Assembly: GCA_946479905.1 (NCBI GenBank)
Contig: CAMLIA010000001.1
Coordinates: 14,296-78,295 of the forward strand
Direction: 5' to 3'
Length of the DNA: 64,000 bases
DNA from: an uncultured Frankiales bacterium
GTDB taxonomy: Bacteria; Actinomycetota; Actinomycetes; Mycobacteriales; SCTD01
A program made the translations under genes and the position numbers. The notes beneath the pieces are model-generated. The model saw only the letters and a list, made by a program, of their open reading frames with translations. It did not search any database and was not told where the DNA came from. Below are positions 30,720 to 39,907 of the stretch, one piece after another. The first letter of the stretch is position 1. Each line of letters begins with the position of its first letter.

Positions 30720-32291
30720 CTAGCTCGGGATGCGATGACCCTTGTCGCGGTAGGCGGCGCAGGTGCAGTCGCTGTCCCACACCATGTCGTAGCCGATCTC
30801 GAGGGCGTCGTGCCGGCCGGGGCCGAGGAACGTGGTGGCCAGGGTCGCCGACGGGAAGCCCGAGCCGAGGCGCTCGAGGGCAGCCGTCGCCGTACGCAGG
30901 TTGATCGTCGGTCCGGCGCCGGCTGCTCCCGCCGCGATGAGGTTGATCTCGTCGCAGAACATGAGCGCGATCGCAGCCGCGTTGGTGCTGTCGAAGGTCT
31001 GCCCGGTCCGCTGCTTCATGACCTGGTAGCAGCGCTTGGTCGCCGGGGTGGCGTACGCGTTGGCCTTGGCGGCGGTCAGGTCGATCGCCGGCTCCCAGCC
31101 CAGCCCCATCGCACCGGTCAGCATCTTGGCGTCGAACTCCTTGGCGTCGTACAGGCCCTGCATGCCGGCACCGGAATTCAGCCCCAGCCGGGGGTAGTAG
31201 TGCTGGGTGTTGGCGTCCTTGCCGAAGAGCAGCGTCAGGCCACCGCCGGCGTCGAGGACGATCGCGTGGGTGACGCCGTCGCGGCGGAAGCGCAGCTCGG
31301 CGTTGGAGATCTGGTTGAACGAGCCGCCGTTCTCCGCCGTGCTCGCCGGGACGTGGATGTAGGCGATGTCGTTCGGGTCGACCGGGTGGCCGGCCCGGGC
31401 CAAGGCGGGCAGCAGCACCTTGGTCATCGGACGACGCCAGTTGGGGTCGTCGTAGGCGACGATGCCGAGCTTCGCCTTCGCCTTGCCGGGGGCGCCGAGA
31501 GTCGTGTCCCAGCCGCCGAACCAGCCCAGCCGCTGCCAGGCGCGGACCTGGTCGGCCATCATCCTGTCCTGCGAGAGCCCGGTGACGTCGAACAGCTGCG
31601 GGAACTCCCGGAACCGCTGCTCGTCGGAGCTGATGAGCACCCCGCCCTCCACCTGGAGCACACCGGCCTTGCGCAGGCAGGCGGGCAGGGTGTCGGTGAG
31701 GCCGACACCGGCGACGGCGAAGACCTTGTTGTCCTCGGTGAGCGTGCTGCACGCCGCCTGGTCCTGACTGGCGCGGGTCTCGGTCGTCTCCGCGTCGTAG
31801 GTCGCCCAGACCGGCACGAGCTTGCGGCCGGCGACGCCGCCGTGCGCGTTGATCTCGTCGATGACGGCCTGCGCGTCGGCCCGCTCGTTTCCGGAGGTGA
31901 GGTTGTTCGCGCCGATGGCCCGTTGCGCGGCGTCGACGTTGATCGTGTAGGTGATGCCGACGTAGATCTTGCTCGCCGTGATGCCGATCCCTTGCGCGTC
32001 AGGCGATCCGAGGGCACCGCTGCCGCTCGTGGTGCCACCGCCTCCGGTCCGGGTCGTCGAGGCCTGGGTCCCGCCGCCGGCCGTCCCGCCACCGGTCCCG
32101 CCGGGTGTCGTGACGCCCGTCGTCCCGGCCGGCGACGTCCCCGTGGTGGAGCTCCCACTGGTTCCCTGGCCGTTGTCGACCGTGGTCCCGCCCAGGCCGT
32201 CGGCAGGCTGTGCCGCGTCCTGCACGGTGCTCCCGCAGGCGCTCGCGGCGACCACCGCCAGGAGCAGCAAAGGGGAGGGCCGGCGCCTCAC
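30720..32291 (-). CDS. Substrate-binding lipoprotein (CxC-tail family), second of a tandem pair
   Basis: This 523-aa lipoprotein has lipobox ASAC near residue 20, followed by a long Gly/Thr/Ser-rich tether (to about residue 85) and a LivK-like binding fold starting IYVGITYTINV. It ends with CTCAAYRDKG, the Cys-x-Cys tail of the family. The start is GTG at 32291 in a 4-bp overlap with the upstream binding protein. No permease or ATPase is next to it, so it may feed one of the two Liv systems at 15-21 or 45-50 kb or act as a sensor (inference). The ligand is unknown. Confidence 0.88.
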   Translation of the reverse strand: MRRRPSPLLLLAVVAASACGSTVQDAAQPADGLGGTTVDNGQGTSGSSTTGTSPAGTTGVTTPGGTGGGTAGGGTQASTTRTGGGGTTSGSGALGSPDAQGIGITASKIYVGITYTINVDAAQRAIGANNLTSGNERADAQAVIDEINAHGGVAGRKLVPVWATYDAETTETRASQDQAACSTLTEDNKVFAVAGVGLTDTLPACLRKAGVLQVEGGVLISSDEQRFREFPQLFDVTGLSQDRMMADQVRAWQRLGWFGGWDTTLGAPGKAKAKLGIVAYDDPNWRRPMTKVLLPALARAGHPVDPNDIAYIHVPASTAENGGSFNQISNAELRFRRDGVTHAIVLDAGGGLTLLFGKDANTQHYYPRLGLNSGAGMQGLYDAKEFDAKMLTGAMGLGWEPAIDLTAAKANAYATPATKRCYQVMKQRTGQTFDSTNAAAIALMFCDEINLIAAGAAGAGPTINLRTATAALERLGSGFPSATLATTFLGPGRHDALEIGYDMVWDSDCTCAAYRDKGHRIPS

Positions 32292-33784
32292 GGCTCGTAC
32301 GGCTTCGAGGTGAAGCGCATGCACGCGCAGCCGTCGTCGAAGCGAGAGTTGCGGAACAAGGCGGCTCCATCGTGCTGCTGGTGACTGAGGCGGGTGCCGT
32401 AGAGGTAGGGCGACCGGAAGCTCGTCCCGAGGCTCTCGGTGGCCTCGATCAGCTGGTGGAGCGTCGTCCCCGCTGCGCGCTCGAGGATGGCCGCTGGGAA
32501 CCACGCTGTCTCGCAGGCGCCGGCAGCCAGGTCCCGGTTGGTCTCGTCACCGACGGCCAGGCCGCGCTGGCTCATCAGGGCCAGGCAGCGCCGCATCGGT
32601 TGGTTCGGCGTGATGCCCTGGTCGTCTTCGGGGTTGACGTCGAAGGCGTCGATCGCGAGCATGCCGTGTTCCTGATCGGCCGGGAGGTTCTCCCAACCGG
32701 GGGAGTTGTAGCTGTTGAAGCCGTAGCGCGGGTAGTACTTCTGGGACTTCGCCGTCTCCAGGAACAGCAGGGTGAGGCCGGTGCCGGTGAAGAGCCCCGC
32801 GGGGCCGTCGGCGATGAGCACGTGGTCGATGCCCTCGGAGGAGAACCGCAGCACGGCGTTGCTGATGGCGGCGCTGGCGTTCCCCACGGAGTTCGCGGTC
32901 TCTGCCACGGGCACGTAGCGGACGTCGGTCTCCTTCAGCCCGTGCTCGTGCAGAGCCTGCAGGTAGCCGTGCTGCATCGCGTAGCGGTAGTTGGTGTCGT
33001 CCCACGTGATCAGGCCGATCCGGCCCGTCTTCCAGGTCTCGCTCGGGACCTGCCAGTGCTGCCGCACCATCGCGTTGACGGTCACCTCTCCGAGCCGCTC
33101 GAGGCGGATCGCAGCGGGGTCGAAGAGGTTGGGGTACTTGGCGTAGACCGGGCCGGTGGCGCTGCCCCCGCCCAAGACGAGGATGCCGGCCTTGCGCGCG
33201 CACTCGTAGGCGACCGGTCCCCGGTCGAAGATCATGAAGACCTTGCCGTCCTTGGTCCAGTGGTCGCAGGCCGCCTGCGACTGCTGATCGGCAGGGTCCG
33301 TCAGGTTGAACTCGTAGAAGTCAGGGACAAGCTTGCGGCCGAGCACCCCACCGCGGCGGTTCACATCGTCGATCGCGGCGCGGTAGTACGCCCGCTGGTC
33401 GCTCTGCTGCTCGCCGGAGGCGCCGAGTGCCGCGTTGCCGGCGCTCACGTCGTTGCTGTAGGGGATGCCGAGGTAGACGGACGTGGCCGTGATGCCCGGT
33501 GCGTGCACGGCGGGTACGCCGGGACGACCGCCCACGTCAGGGGCTCCGCTCGCGAGGGCAGCCTGGCCGGGGACGGAGGTGCCGCCGCCGGGCGCGCTCG
33601 GGGCCTGCCCCGTCGTACCCCCGGTCTCGGCCGATCCCGACGTCGCTGCCGCGCTCGGCAGGGTCTGTGCGGGGACGGCACCGCCCAGGCCGCCGGACGG
33701 TGAGGCGGTCCCGGACACGGTCGTCCCGCACGCCGCGCTCGTGAGCACGACGCAGAGCAGCAGGGCACGCGTCCTGGCGGGCAT
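32288..33784 (-). CDS. Substrate-binding lipoprotein (CxC-tail family), first of a tandem pair
   Basis: This 498-aa lipoprotein has lipobox TSAAC near residue 19 and a Gly/Ser/Pro-rich tether to about residue 95. A type I binding fold follows from VYLGIPYSNDV, with a C-terminal tail CACMRFTSKPYEP. It lies 2 bp downstream of the serine hydrolase stop and overlaps the next binding protein by 4 bp, so all three are one transcript controlled from the TetR operator. The two tandem proteins are clearly different in sequence, suggesting distinct ligands rather than a recent duplication. Confidence 0.88.
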   Translation of the reverse strand: MPARTRALLLCVVLTSAACGTTVSGTASPSGGLGGAVPAQTLPSAAATSGSAETGGTTGQAPSAPGGGTSVPGQAALASGAPDVGGRPGVPAVHAPGITATSVYLGIPYSNDVSAGNAALGASGEQQSDQRAYYRAAIDDVNRRGGVLGRKLVPDFYEFNLTDPADQQSQAACDHWTKDGKVFMIFDRGPVAYECARKAGILVLGGGSATGPVYAKYPNLFDPAAIRLERLGEVTVNAMVRQHWQVPSETWKTGRIGLITWDDTNYRYAMQHGYLQALHEHGLKETDVRYVPVAETANSVGNASAAISNAVLRFSSEGIDHVLIADGPAGLFTGTGLTLLFLETAKSQKYYPRYGFNSYNSPGWENLPADQEHGMLAIDAFDVNPEDDQGITPNQPMRRCLALMSQRGLAVGDETNRDLAAGACETAWFPAAILERAAGTTLHQLIEATESLGTSFRSPYLYGTRLSHQQHDGAALFRNSRFDDGCACMRFTSKPYEP

Positions 33785-33786
33785 CG

Positions 33787-35169
33787 CTAGACCGTGACCC
33801 CTGCCCGGACCGCGAGCCGACCGCCGAGGTGCACACCCTGCACCTGACCGTCGGCGTCGCGGGTGAAGTAGCCGCGCATGCCCTTGGCCGGGCCCTCGGG
33901 CACGACGTACTGGTCGCCGTCGGCGGACAGCAGGCCGAGCGGGATCGGCGGCTGGTCCTCGGCGACCTCCTCGCCCGCCTCGCGCAGGACGGCCGCCATC
34001 TCGGGCTTCATGTCGATCTGCACGGACAGCCGCCCGCCGGTCGCGGTGACGTCGCAGACCGCGGCGATGGTCTCGAACCTGCCGACGTACTCCTGGAGCC
34101 GCTGCGCGGGGACGTCGACCGGCTCGGGCGGTGCGTCGACGACGCCGAGGTAGTGCTCCAGCGCCCAGCGGACGAGGGCGGTGTTGAGCTCGGGACCGTT
34201 CGGGCCGCAGTTCGTCATCGAGCTGATGGCGAAGGACCGCTCAGGGATCATCACGAACTCGGAGTGCTGACCGTTGGTGGTGCCGCCGTGGCCGACCTGG
34301 CGGACGCCGCCGACGTCCTGCAGCAGCCAGCTGATGCCGACGTGGTCGCCCAGCGCGCTGCCGGGCATCGAGGCGGTGGGCTGCTGCATCCGGTGCAGCG
34401 TCTCCGCGCTGAGCAGCCGGGTCCCGTCCGCTGCGGTGCCGTCGCCGAGGTGGAAGCGCGCCCAGGCGATCTGGTCCCTGGAGTTGGCGGACATGCCACC
34501 GGCGGGGTTGCCGCCGCGGGGCAGTGCCCACGGACGCGCGACCGTGATCCGGCCGTCCTCGTGCCGGTTGTGGCCGGCCGCGAACCGCCGGGTCATGATC
34601 TCGTTCGGGAAGAAGAAGGTGGACGTCATCCCGAGCGGGGCCAGCACCAGGTCGTGGACGGCCCGCTCGTAGGTCGAGCCGGTGACCATCTCCAGGATGC
34701 GGCCGGCGAGCGACAGCGAGGCGTTGTTGTACGACACCGCCGACCCGAGCGGGGTGCTCTGGACCAGTTTGGCCATGAGAGCGACGTACTTCTCCAGGGC
34801 GTCGTCGCCCTCGCCGGTGCTGTCCATGAGGTCGCCCTCCCACCCGGCGGTGTGGTTGAACAGCTGGAGGACCGTGACCCGACGGGCGACGTCCTCGTCC
34901 CGCAGGACCAGCTCGGGGACGTAGGTGCGGACCGGAGCGTCGAGGTCGACCTTGCCCTGCTCGACCAGCCGCAGCATCGCCGTGGCGGTGTAGGTCTTGC
35001 CGGTCGACCCGAACTGGAACAGCGTCGTCTCGTCCACGGGCAGCGGGTTCTCGACGCTGGTCACGCCGGAGTAGGCGTAGTGCTCCTCGCCGTCGAGGAG
35101 CACGCCCACCGAGACGCCGGGCACCTCCAGCTCCTCGCGCAGCTCGTCCAGCTTCGCCTGCAGGTCCAT
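33787..35169 (-). CDS. Class C beta-lactamase-like serine hydrolase
   Basis: This 460-aa serine hydrolase has the three beta-lactamase/DD-peptidase motifs: S55-x-x-K58 (FGSTGKTY), Y147-x-N149 (SYNN) and HGG (VGHGGTT). A C-terminal lipocalin-like extension covers about 350-460. No signal peptide is seen, so it probably acts inside the cell or leaves by another route. Family members include esterases, D-aminopeptidases and lactonohydrolases. Co-transcription with two binding proteins suggests processing of an imported ester or amide (inference). It is divergent from a TetR regulator with a clear operator between them. Confidence 0.87.
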   Translation of the reverse strand: MDLQAKLDELREELEVPGVSVGVLLDGEEHYAYSGVTSVENPLPVDETTLFQFGSTGKTYTATAMLRLVEQGKVDLDAPVRTYVPELVLRDEDVARRVTVLQLFNHTAGWEGDLMDSTGEGDDALEKYVALMAKLVQSTPLGSAVSYNNASLSLAGRILEMVTGSTYERAVHDLVLAPLGMTSTFFFPNEIMTRRFAAGHNRHEDGRITVARPWALPRGGNPAGGMSANSRDQIAWARFHLGDGTAADGTRLLSAETLHRMQQPTASMPGSALGDHVGISWLLQDVGGVRQVGHGGTTNGQHSEFVMIPERSFAISSMTNCGPNGPELNTALVRWALEHYLGVVDAPPEPVDVPAQRLQEYVGRFETIAAVCDVTATGGRLSVQIDMKPEMAAVLREAGEEVAEDQPPIPLGLLSADGDQYVVPEGPAKGMRGYFTRDADGQVQGVHLGGRLAVRAGVTV

Positions 35170-35189
35170 GCGATCCGCTCCTCGTGGTG

Positions 35190-35204
35190 ACCTACTAAGT
35201 AGGT
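35190..35204. promoter_or_regulatory. 15-bp palindromic TetR operator
   Basis: ACCTACTAAGTAGGT is a perfect inverted repeat with 7-bp arms and a single central base, in the 83-bp gap between the serine hydrolase start (35169) and the TetR start (35253). A TACTCT -10-like element for the TetR gene lies at about 35214-35219, placing the operator over its -35 region. The TetR product should repress both directions. Confidence 0.65.
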
Positions 35205-35252
35205 ACGTCCTTGCTACTCTGCCCGGACCGGCCGGTCAAGGGAGGTGCGCAG

Positions 35253-35870
35253 GTGGCTGTCGCAGCAGGGCGCCGGCCGCTCACCGCGGAGCGCGTCCTC
35301 GACGCCGCGGTGCAGGTGGCGGACCGGCAGGGGATCGACGCTCTCACGCTTCGCCGGCTCGCGGAGGTGCTGCACGTGCACCCCACGTCGATCTACAACC
35401 ACGTGGCGAGCAAGGAGGCCATCCTCACCGGCGTCGCGGACCGGTTGATCGAGGAGGCCGCCCTCCCGATGGCCTTCGCGCACTGGCAGGACTGGGTGCG
35501 CAGCTTCGCGGTCGCGATGCGCCGCACCGCGGCAGCCCACCCGGGTGCGTTCGCCGTCTTCACCCGGGTGCCCTCCACGGGCGAGGCCTCGACCCGCCAC
35601 GTCGAGGCGGCCCTGGACGCCTTCCGCCGGGCCGGGTTCTCCGTGGCCGAGGCGCGCGACGCCGTCGCCGGTGTGGCCCTGGCCGTCATGGGACTGGCCC
35701 TCAACGAGGGCCCCGGTCCCGGTCCGGCACCGGCGGTCAGCGACGCCGAGCTGGTCCCCGAGCTCTACCCGCGGCTCGCCGAGGTCTTCGCGCTCGGGGA
35801 GGCCCGGCCCGACGCGATGTGGACCCTCATCGTCGAGAGCCTCATCGCGGGCCTCACGCCTCGCGGGTGA
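35253..35870 (+). CDS. TetR-family repressor of the serine hydrolase/binding-protein operon
   Basis: This 205-aa repressor has an N-terminal helix-turn-helix (about 25-50; LAEVLHVHPTSIYNHVASKE) and an all-helical ligand domain with a TetR_C-like C terminus. The GTG at 35253 is chosen because GGGAGGTG lies 5-12 nt upstream. Further upstream starts lack this. It is divergent from the serine hydrolase with a palindromic operator between them. It ends 1 bp before the stop codon of the convergent oxidoreductase gene. The inducer is probably the hydrolase substrate or a product (inference). Confidence 0.9.
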   Translation: MAVAAGRRPLTAERVLDAAVQVADRQGIDALTLRRLAEVLHVHPTSIYNHVASKEAILTGVADRLIEEAALPMAFAHWQDWVRSFAVAMRRTAAAHPGAFAVFTRVPSTGEASTRHVEAALDAFRRAGFSVAEARDAVAGVALAVMGLALNEGPGPGPAPAVSDAELVPELYPRLAEVFALGEARPDAMWTLIVESLIAGLTPRG

Positions 35871-35871
35871 G

Positions 35872-38800
35872 CTACAGGCCGAGGGCGGCGAGGGCCTCGC
35901 GGTAGCGGTCGACGTTGCGCAGCTTGACGTCCTCGAAGCCACGGACCAGCTCCGCCGCACCGGCAGCCGCCACCGCCGTCGCGTAGGACTCGGCGGTCAG
36001 CGACGCGGTGAGCCTCTCGACGAGAGCGATGTGCGACGCGAGCAGCTCGCGCTCCACGACCCGCACGTGCGCCCGACCGAAGGGGTCCAGGCGGGTGCCG
36101 CGCAGGAACCGGCCCTTGGCGGTCGCCTTGAGCACCGGCCGTGACCAGGCCCCGAGCTTGAGCTTGCGGTCCATGCCCATCGAGCGCAGCGCCGGCGGGT
36201 GCAGGTTGTACTGCACCTTGGTGGCGCCGGGCACCTGCGCCTGCACCTCGGCGAGCAGCTCGGGCCGCGTGAGCAGCCGCGCCACCTCGTACTCGTCCTT
36301 GTAGGCGGCGAAGTGCGCGACGCCGCGGGCCACCGCCTGCGAGTAGTCGGTCGCCACCATGACCGCGCGCTCCGCGGCCCAGGCGCGCTCGACGACCGCG
36401 ATGTAGTCCTGCGCGGCCTTGCGGCCCGAGTGGTCGAGGAGCAGCTGGGCGCGGACCTCGACGAGCCGCCGGGTCTCGCCCTGCAGCGGCGAGCTCCCCA
36501 GGTCATAGGTACGACGGGCAGCGGCCGAGGCGGGGGCGGTGGCGGCGGCGAAGGCGGCCGGGTCGGCGACGGCGACGCGGCCCCAGCGGAAGGCGGCGAC
36601 GTTGGCCTTGACCGCCACGCCGTTGAGGTCGATCGCGTCCTCGATCGCGGCAGCCGGGAAGGGCAGCACGCCGAGCTGGTAGGCCGCGCCGACCAGCAGC
36701 AGGTTCGCCGGAGCCGTCGAGCCGAACAGCTGCTCGCTGGCACCGAGGGCGTCGATCTCGAAGACCTTCACGACGGAGTCGCGGATCTTGCGGACCTGAC
36801 CGGGCACGTCGGTCTTGGGAGCCTGCGGGTCGGCGACCTGGGTGCCGGTCGGCGTCTCGCTCGTCGACACCACGGCGATGGTGAACTCCGGCGAGCACAC
36901 CGCGAGGTTCTTGGGGTCGGCCATCACGAGCGCGTCGAAGGCGAGCACGACGTCGGCGGTGGCGTGACCCACGCGGTTGGCAGGGCCCTTGTCGCCGCAG
37001 CGCAGGTGGCTGGTGACGGGGCCGGCCTTCTGGGACAGGCCGACCTGGTCGAGGCCGGAGAGCCCGGTCGTGTCGAGGTCGTGGCGCAGCGCCGCCGTCG
37101 CGAGCAGCTGGTTCACGGTCACGATGCCGGTGCCGCCGATGCCGGCGAGGAAGACGTCCGCGCTCGTGGGCAGGACCGGCTCGGCGACGACGGGCGCCTC
37201 GGGGGTCGCCCTGCGCGCCGGCTTCTTGTCCTTCGACGTGACGGCCTGGACCGTGAGGAAGGACGGGCAGTCGCCCTTGAGGCAGGAGTAGTCGGTGTTG
37301 CAAGTGGTCTGGTCGATCCGGGTCTTGCGACCGAGCTCGGTCTCGACCGGCTGCACCGACAGGCAGTTGGACTTCTGGCCGCAGTCGCCGCAGCCCTCGC
37401 AGGTCGCCTCGTCGATGATGACGCGCGTCGAGCGGACCTCCTGCTTGCCGCGCTTGCGCAGCCGGCGGGCCTCGTTGGCGCACTGCTGGTCGTAGATGAG
37501 GACCGTGACGCCGGGGACCTCGCGGAGCTCCTTCTGCACGGCGTCCATCTCGTCGCGGTGCCGCACGGTGACGCCGGGGGCGAACGCGGAGCGCTTGTGC
37601 TTCTTCGGCTCGTCGGTCACCACCACGATCTTCGCGACGCCCTCGGCGTGCAGCTTGTGCGTCAGCCGGTCGACCGGCAGCCCGCCCTCGGCGTTCTGCG
37701 CGCCGGTCATCGCGACGACCGAGTTGTAGAGGATCTTGTAGGTGATGTTGACGCCGGCAGCGACGCAGAACTGCAGCGCGAGCTGGCCGGAGTGGGCGAA
37801 GGTGCCGTCACCCACGTTCTGGAAGATGTGGTTCACGTCCGTGAACAGGTGCTGACCGATCCACTGCGAGCCCTCGCCGCCCATCTGGGTCAGGGCGAGC
37901 ACGCTCTGGTCCGGGCGCTCGGTGAGCGTGACCATCGTGTGACAGCCGATGCCGCCGGACGCCAGTGAACCGTCCGGGACCGGCGTCGACGTGTTGTGCG
38001 GGCACCCGGAGCAGAAGTACGGCACCCGCTTGACCGGGCTGATCGACAGCTGCGTGCGCGGGCCGGGGCGCCGCGGAGCCAGCTGCACGCGGCCCTCCAG
38101 CAGCGAGCGGAACACGTTGTCCAGGCGGTCGGCCGAGATCTGGCCGTCGGCGGGCACGAGCAGCCGGCCGTCCGGGCCCCTCTTGCCGAGCACCGCCGGT
38201 GCGCCGGTCACGCCGTACAGCACGTCCTTGATCTGCGCCTCGAGGAACGAGGTCTTCTCCTCGACGACGAGCACCGTCTCGAGGCCCTGCGCGAACTGCC
38301 GGACCAGGCCGGCGCCGAGCGGGTAGGGCATGCCGACCCGCAGGATGCGGATGCCGACCGCACCGGGGTCGGTGATGCCGAGGTCCCGCAGCGACTGCAG
38401 GGTGGCGTCGTACGCCGTGCCGGTCGAGACGATGCCGAAGCGGGCACCGGGCGCCTCGACGGTGATCTCGTCGAGCGGGTTCGCGGCACCGAAGGCCTGC
38501 ACCGCCTCCCAGCGCGGGCCGACGAGCGCGGCCTCGGCGACGACCGAGTCGCGCGGGTCCTTCATGAGGTACTGGGTGTAGGTCCAGGGCCGGCCGTTCC
38601 ACTCGACCTCGGGCACGACGATGTCGACGGCCTGGAAGTCCTTGTCGACGGTCCAGAGCCCGTCCGCGACGTCGGCGAGGACCTTGATGCCGACGAAGCA
38701 CCCGGACAGCCGCGACAGCGCGACGCCGTACATGCCGAAGGTGATGAGCTCCTCGCCGTTGCGCGGTGTGAAGACGGGGATCCCGAACGACGCGAGGGTC

Positions 38801-39297
38801 TTCTCGCTCGTGCACGGGACGGTCGAGGACTTCGCACCGGGGTCGTCGCCGGCCATCACGAGGACGCCGCCCTTGGGGTGCGCGCCGTAGGTGTTGCCGT
38901 GCCGCAGCGCGTCTCCGGAGCGGTCGACGCCGGGGCCCTTGCCGTACCAGAGGCCGACGACACCGTCGACGTTCATCGTGCCGGGGACCTGCTGGCTGCC
39001 CCACACCGCCGTCGCGCCGAGCTCCTCGTTGAGGCCGGGGACCAGGTGGATGTCGTGGTCCGCCTTCAGCTGCGGCAGGCCGTGCAGCAGCTTGTCGAGA
39101 CCGCCCAGCGGCGAGCCCGGGTACCCCGACAGCAGCGTCGCCGTCCGGTGGCCGACGGCCTGGTCCCGCACGCTCTGCTCCACCAGCAACCGGGCGATCG
39201 CCTGCACGCCGGTGAGCAGCACCGGGCGGGCACCGGGGACGTAGCGGTCGGTGGGGGTGTAGAGCTTGCGCGTGGGACGGTCGTCCAGGGCTGTCAT
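35872..39297 (-). CDS. Fused indolepyruvate/2-oxoacid:ferredoxin oxidoreductase
   Basis: This 1141-aa protein contains all parts of the oxidoreductase in one chain. The pyrimidine-binding domain begins with LLSGYPGSPLGGLD. The ThDP domain has CSGCPHNT and GDGTFAHSGQLALQF, and a 4Fe-4S region has CEGCGDCGQKSNC. A gamma domain starts LAGIGGTGIVTVNQL. Family members decarboxylate aryl- or branched-chain 2-oxoacids to acyl-CoA, passing electrons to ferredoxin. Proximity to phenylalanine/tyrosine catabolism and an Lrp-type gene suggests aromatic or branched 2-oxoacids. The ATG at 39297 fits the family start. A GAGGCT/AGCCTC hairpin lies in its leader. Confidence 0.92.
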   Translation of the reverse strand: MTALDDRPTRKLYTPTDRYVPGARPVLLTGVQAIARLLVEQSVRDQAVGHRTATLLSGYPGSPLGGLDKLLHGLPQLKADHDIHLVPGLNEELGATAVWGSQQVPGTMNVDGVVGLWYGKGPGVDRSGDALRHGNTYGAHPKGGVLVMAGDDPGAKSSTVPCTSEKTLASFGIPVFTPRNGEELITFGMYGVALSRLSGCFVGIKVLADVADGLWTVDKDFQAVDIVVPEVEWNGRPWTYTQYLMKDPRDSVVAEAALVGPRWEAVQAFGAANPLDEITVEAPGARFGIVSTGTAYDATLQSLRDLGITDPGAVGIRILRVGMPYPLGAGLVRQFAQGLETVLVVEEKTSFLEAQIKDVLYGVTGAPAVLGKRGPDGRLLVPADGQISADRLDNVFRSLLEGRVQLAPRRPGPRTQLSISPVKRVPYFCSGCPHNTSTPVPDGSLASGGIGCHTMVTLTERPDQSVLALTQMGGEGSQWIGQHLFTDVNHIFQNVGDGTFAHSGQLALQFCVAAGVNITYKILYNSVVAMTGAQNAEGGLPVDRLTHKLHAEGVAKIVVVTDEPKKHKRSAFAPGVTVRHRDEMDAVQKELREVPGVTVLIYDQQCANEARRLRKRGKQEVRSTRVIIDEATCEGCGDCGQKSNCLSVQPVETELGRKTRIDQTTCNTDYSCLKGDCPSFLTVQAVTSKDKKPARRATPEAPVVAEPVLPTSADVFLAGIGGTGIVTVNQLLATAALRHDLDTTGLSGLDQVGLSQKAGPVTSHLRCGDKGPANRVGHATADVVLAFDALVMADPKNLAVCSPEFTIAVVSTSETPTGTQVADPQAPKTDVPGQVRKIRDSVVKVFEIDALGASEQLFGSTAPANLLLVGAAYQLGVLPFPAAAIEDAIDLNGVAVKANVAAFRWGRVAVADPAAFAAATAPASAAARRTYDLGSSPLQGETRRLVEVRAQLLLDHSGRKAAQDYIAVVERAWAAERAVMVATDYSQAVARGVAHFAAYKDEYEVARLLTRPELLAEVQAQVPGATKVQYNLHPPALRSMGMDRKLKLGAWSRPVLKATAKGRFLRGTRLDPFGRAHVRVVERELLASHIALVERLTASLTAESYATAVAAAGAAELVRGFEDVKLRNVDRYREALAALGL

Positions 39298-39401
39298 TGC
39301 AGTGCTCCAGGTCGTGGGGCGAGGCTGCCAGCCTCAGGGACGACGGGCATCTTGGTCAACTGATCGCGCTTGGAGTGAGCAGAGTGCCCAACCGGTGCCG
39401 G

Positions 39402-39893
39402 TCAGCCCTGCTCCGGAGTGGGCGGGCTGATCAACTCCTCGAGCAGCGGTCCGACCCGGAACGGCACCCGCGTCTTGAGCACCACCTGGGTGGTCGTCGA
39501 CACCACGCCCGGCGTCCGCAGGATGGAGTGCACGACGCGCTGCAGGTCGTCGGTCGAGCGCGCGGCCACCCGCACCAGCAGGTCGCCCGTCGAACCGGCC
39601 ACCTCCTCGACCAGCAGCACGGCCGGGTTGGCCGCCAGCGCCGCCACGGCCTCGTCGATCTCGGCGTGCCGCAGGTTGATCGCGACGATGGCCGCGACGC
39701 TGTAGCCGAGCTGCCGGATCTCCACGCCCCGGTCGTTGCTGCCCAGCACCCCCTCGCGCTGCAAGCGCTCCAGCCTGGCCTGGGCGGTGTTGCGGACGAC
39801 ACCGGCCCGCTCCGCGAGCTCGCTGACCGTGATGCGCGGGTCGGCCACCAGGGCCTGCAGGATCCGGGCGTCGACCGCGTCGGGCGTGAACAC
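39402..39893 (-). CDS. Lrp/AsnC-family regulator next to the oxidoreductase
   Basis: This 163-aa protein has an N-terminal winged helix (LAERAGVVRNTAQARLERL) and a RAM-type ligand domain. It lies 104 bp upstream of the oxidoreductase on the same strand and is divergent from the short-chain dehydrogenase by only 14 bp. It probably senses an amino acid and controls the oxidoreductase (inference). The GTG at 39893 starts the conserved DAVDARILQAL segment. Its gap to the dehydrogenase is too short for two ordinary leaders, so one or both messages may be leaderless. Confidence 0.88.
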   Translation of the reverse strand: MFTPDAVDARILQALVADPRITVSELAERAGVVRNTAQARLERLQREGVLGSNDRGVEIRQLGYSVAAIVAINLRHAEIDEAVAALAANPAVLLVEEVAGSTGDLLVRVAARSTDDLQRVVHSILRTPGVVSTTTQVVLKTRVPFRVGPLLEELISPPTPEQG

Positions 39894-39907
39894 GGTCCGA
39901 GCCTAGG

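Noticed and set aside
32288..33784. Recent tandem duplication of the two binding proteins
   Set aside because: Apart from general fold and the CxC tail, the sequences differ throughout, so duplication would be ancient.
39321..39335. GAGGCT/AGCCTC hairpin in the oxidoreductase leader as a riboswitch
   Set aside because: The 6-bp stem is too short and lacks any known aptamer context. It was kept only as a remark in the gene entry.
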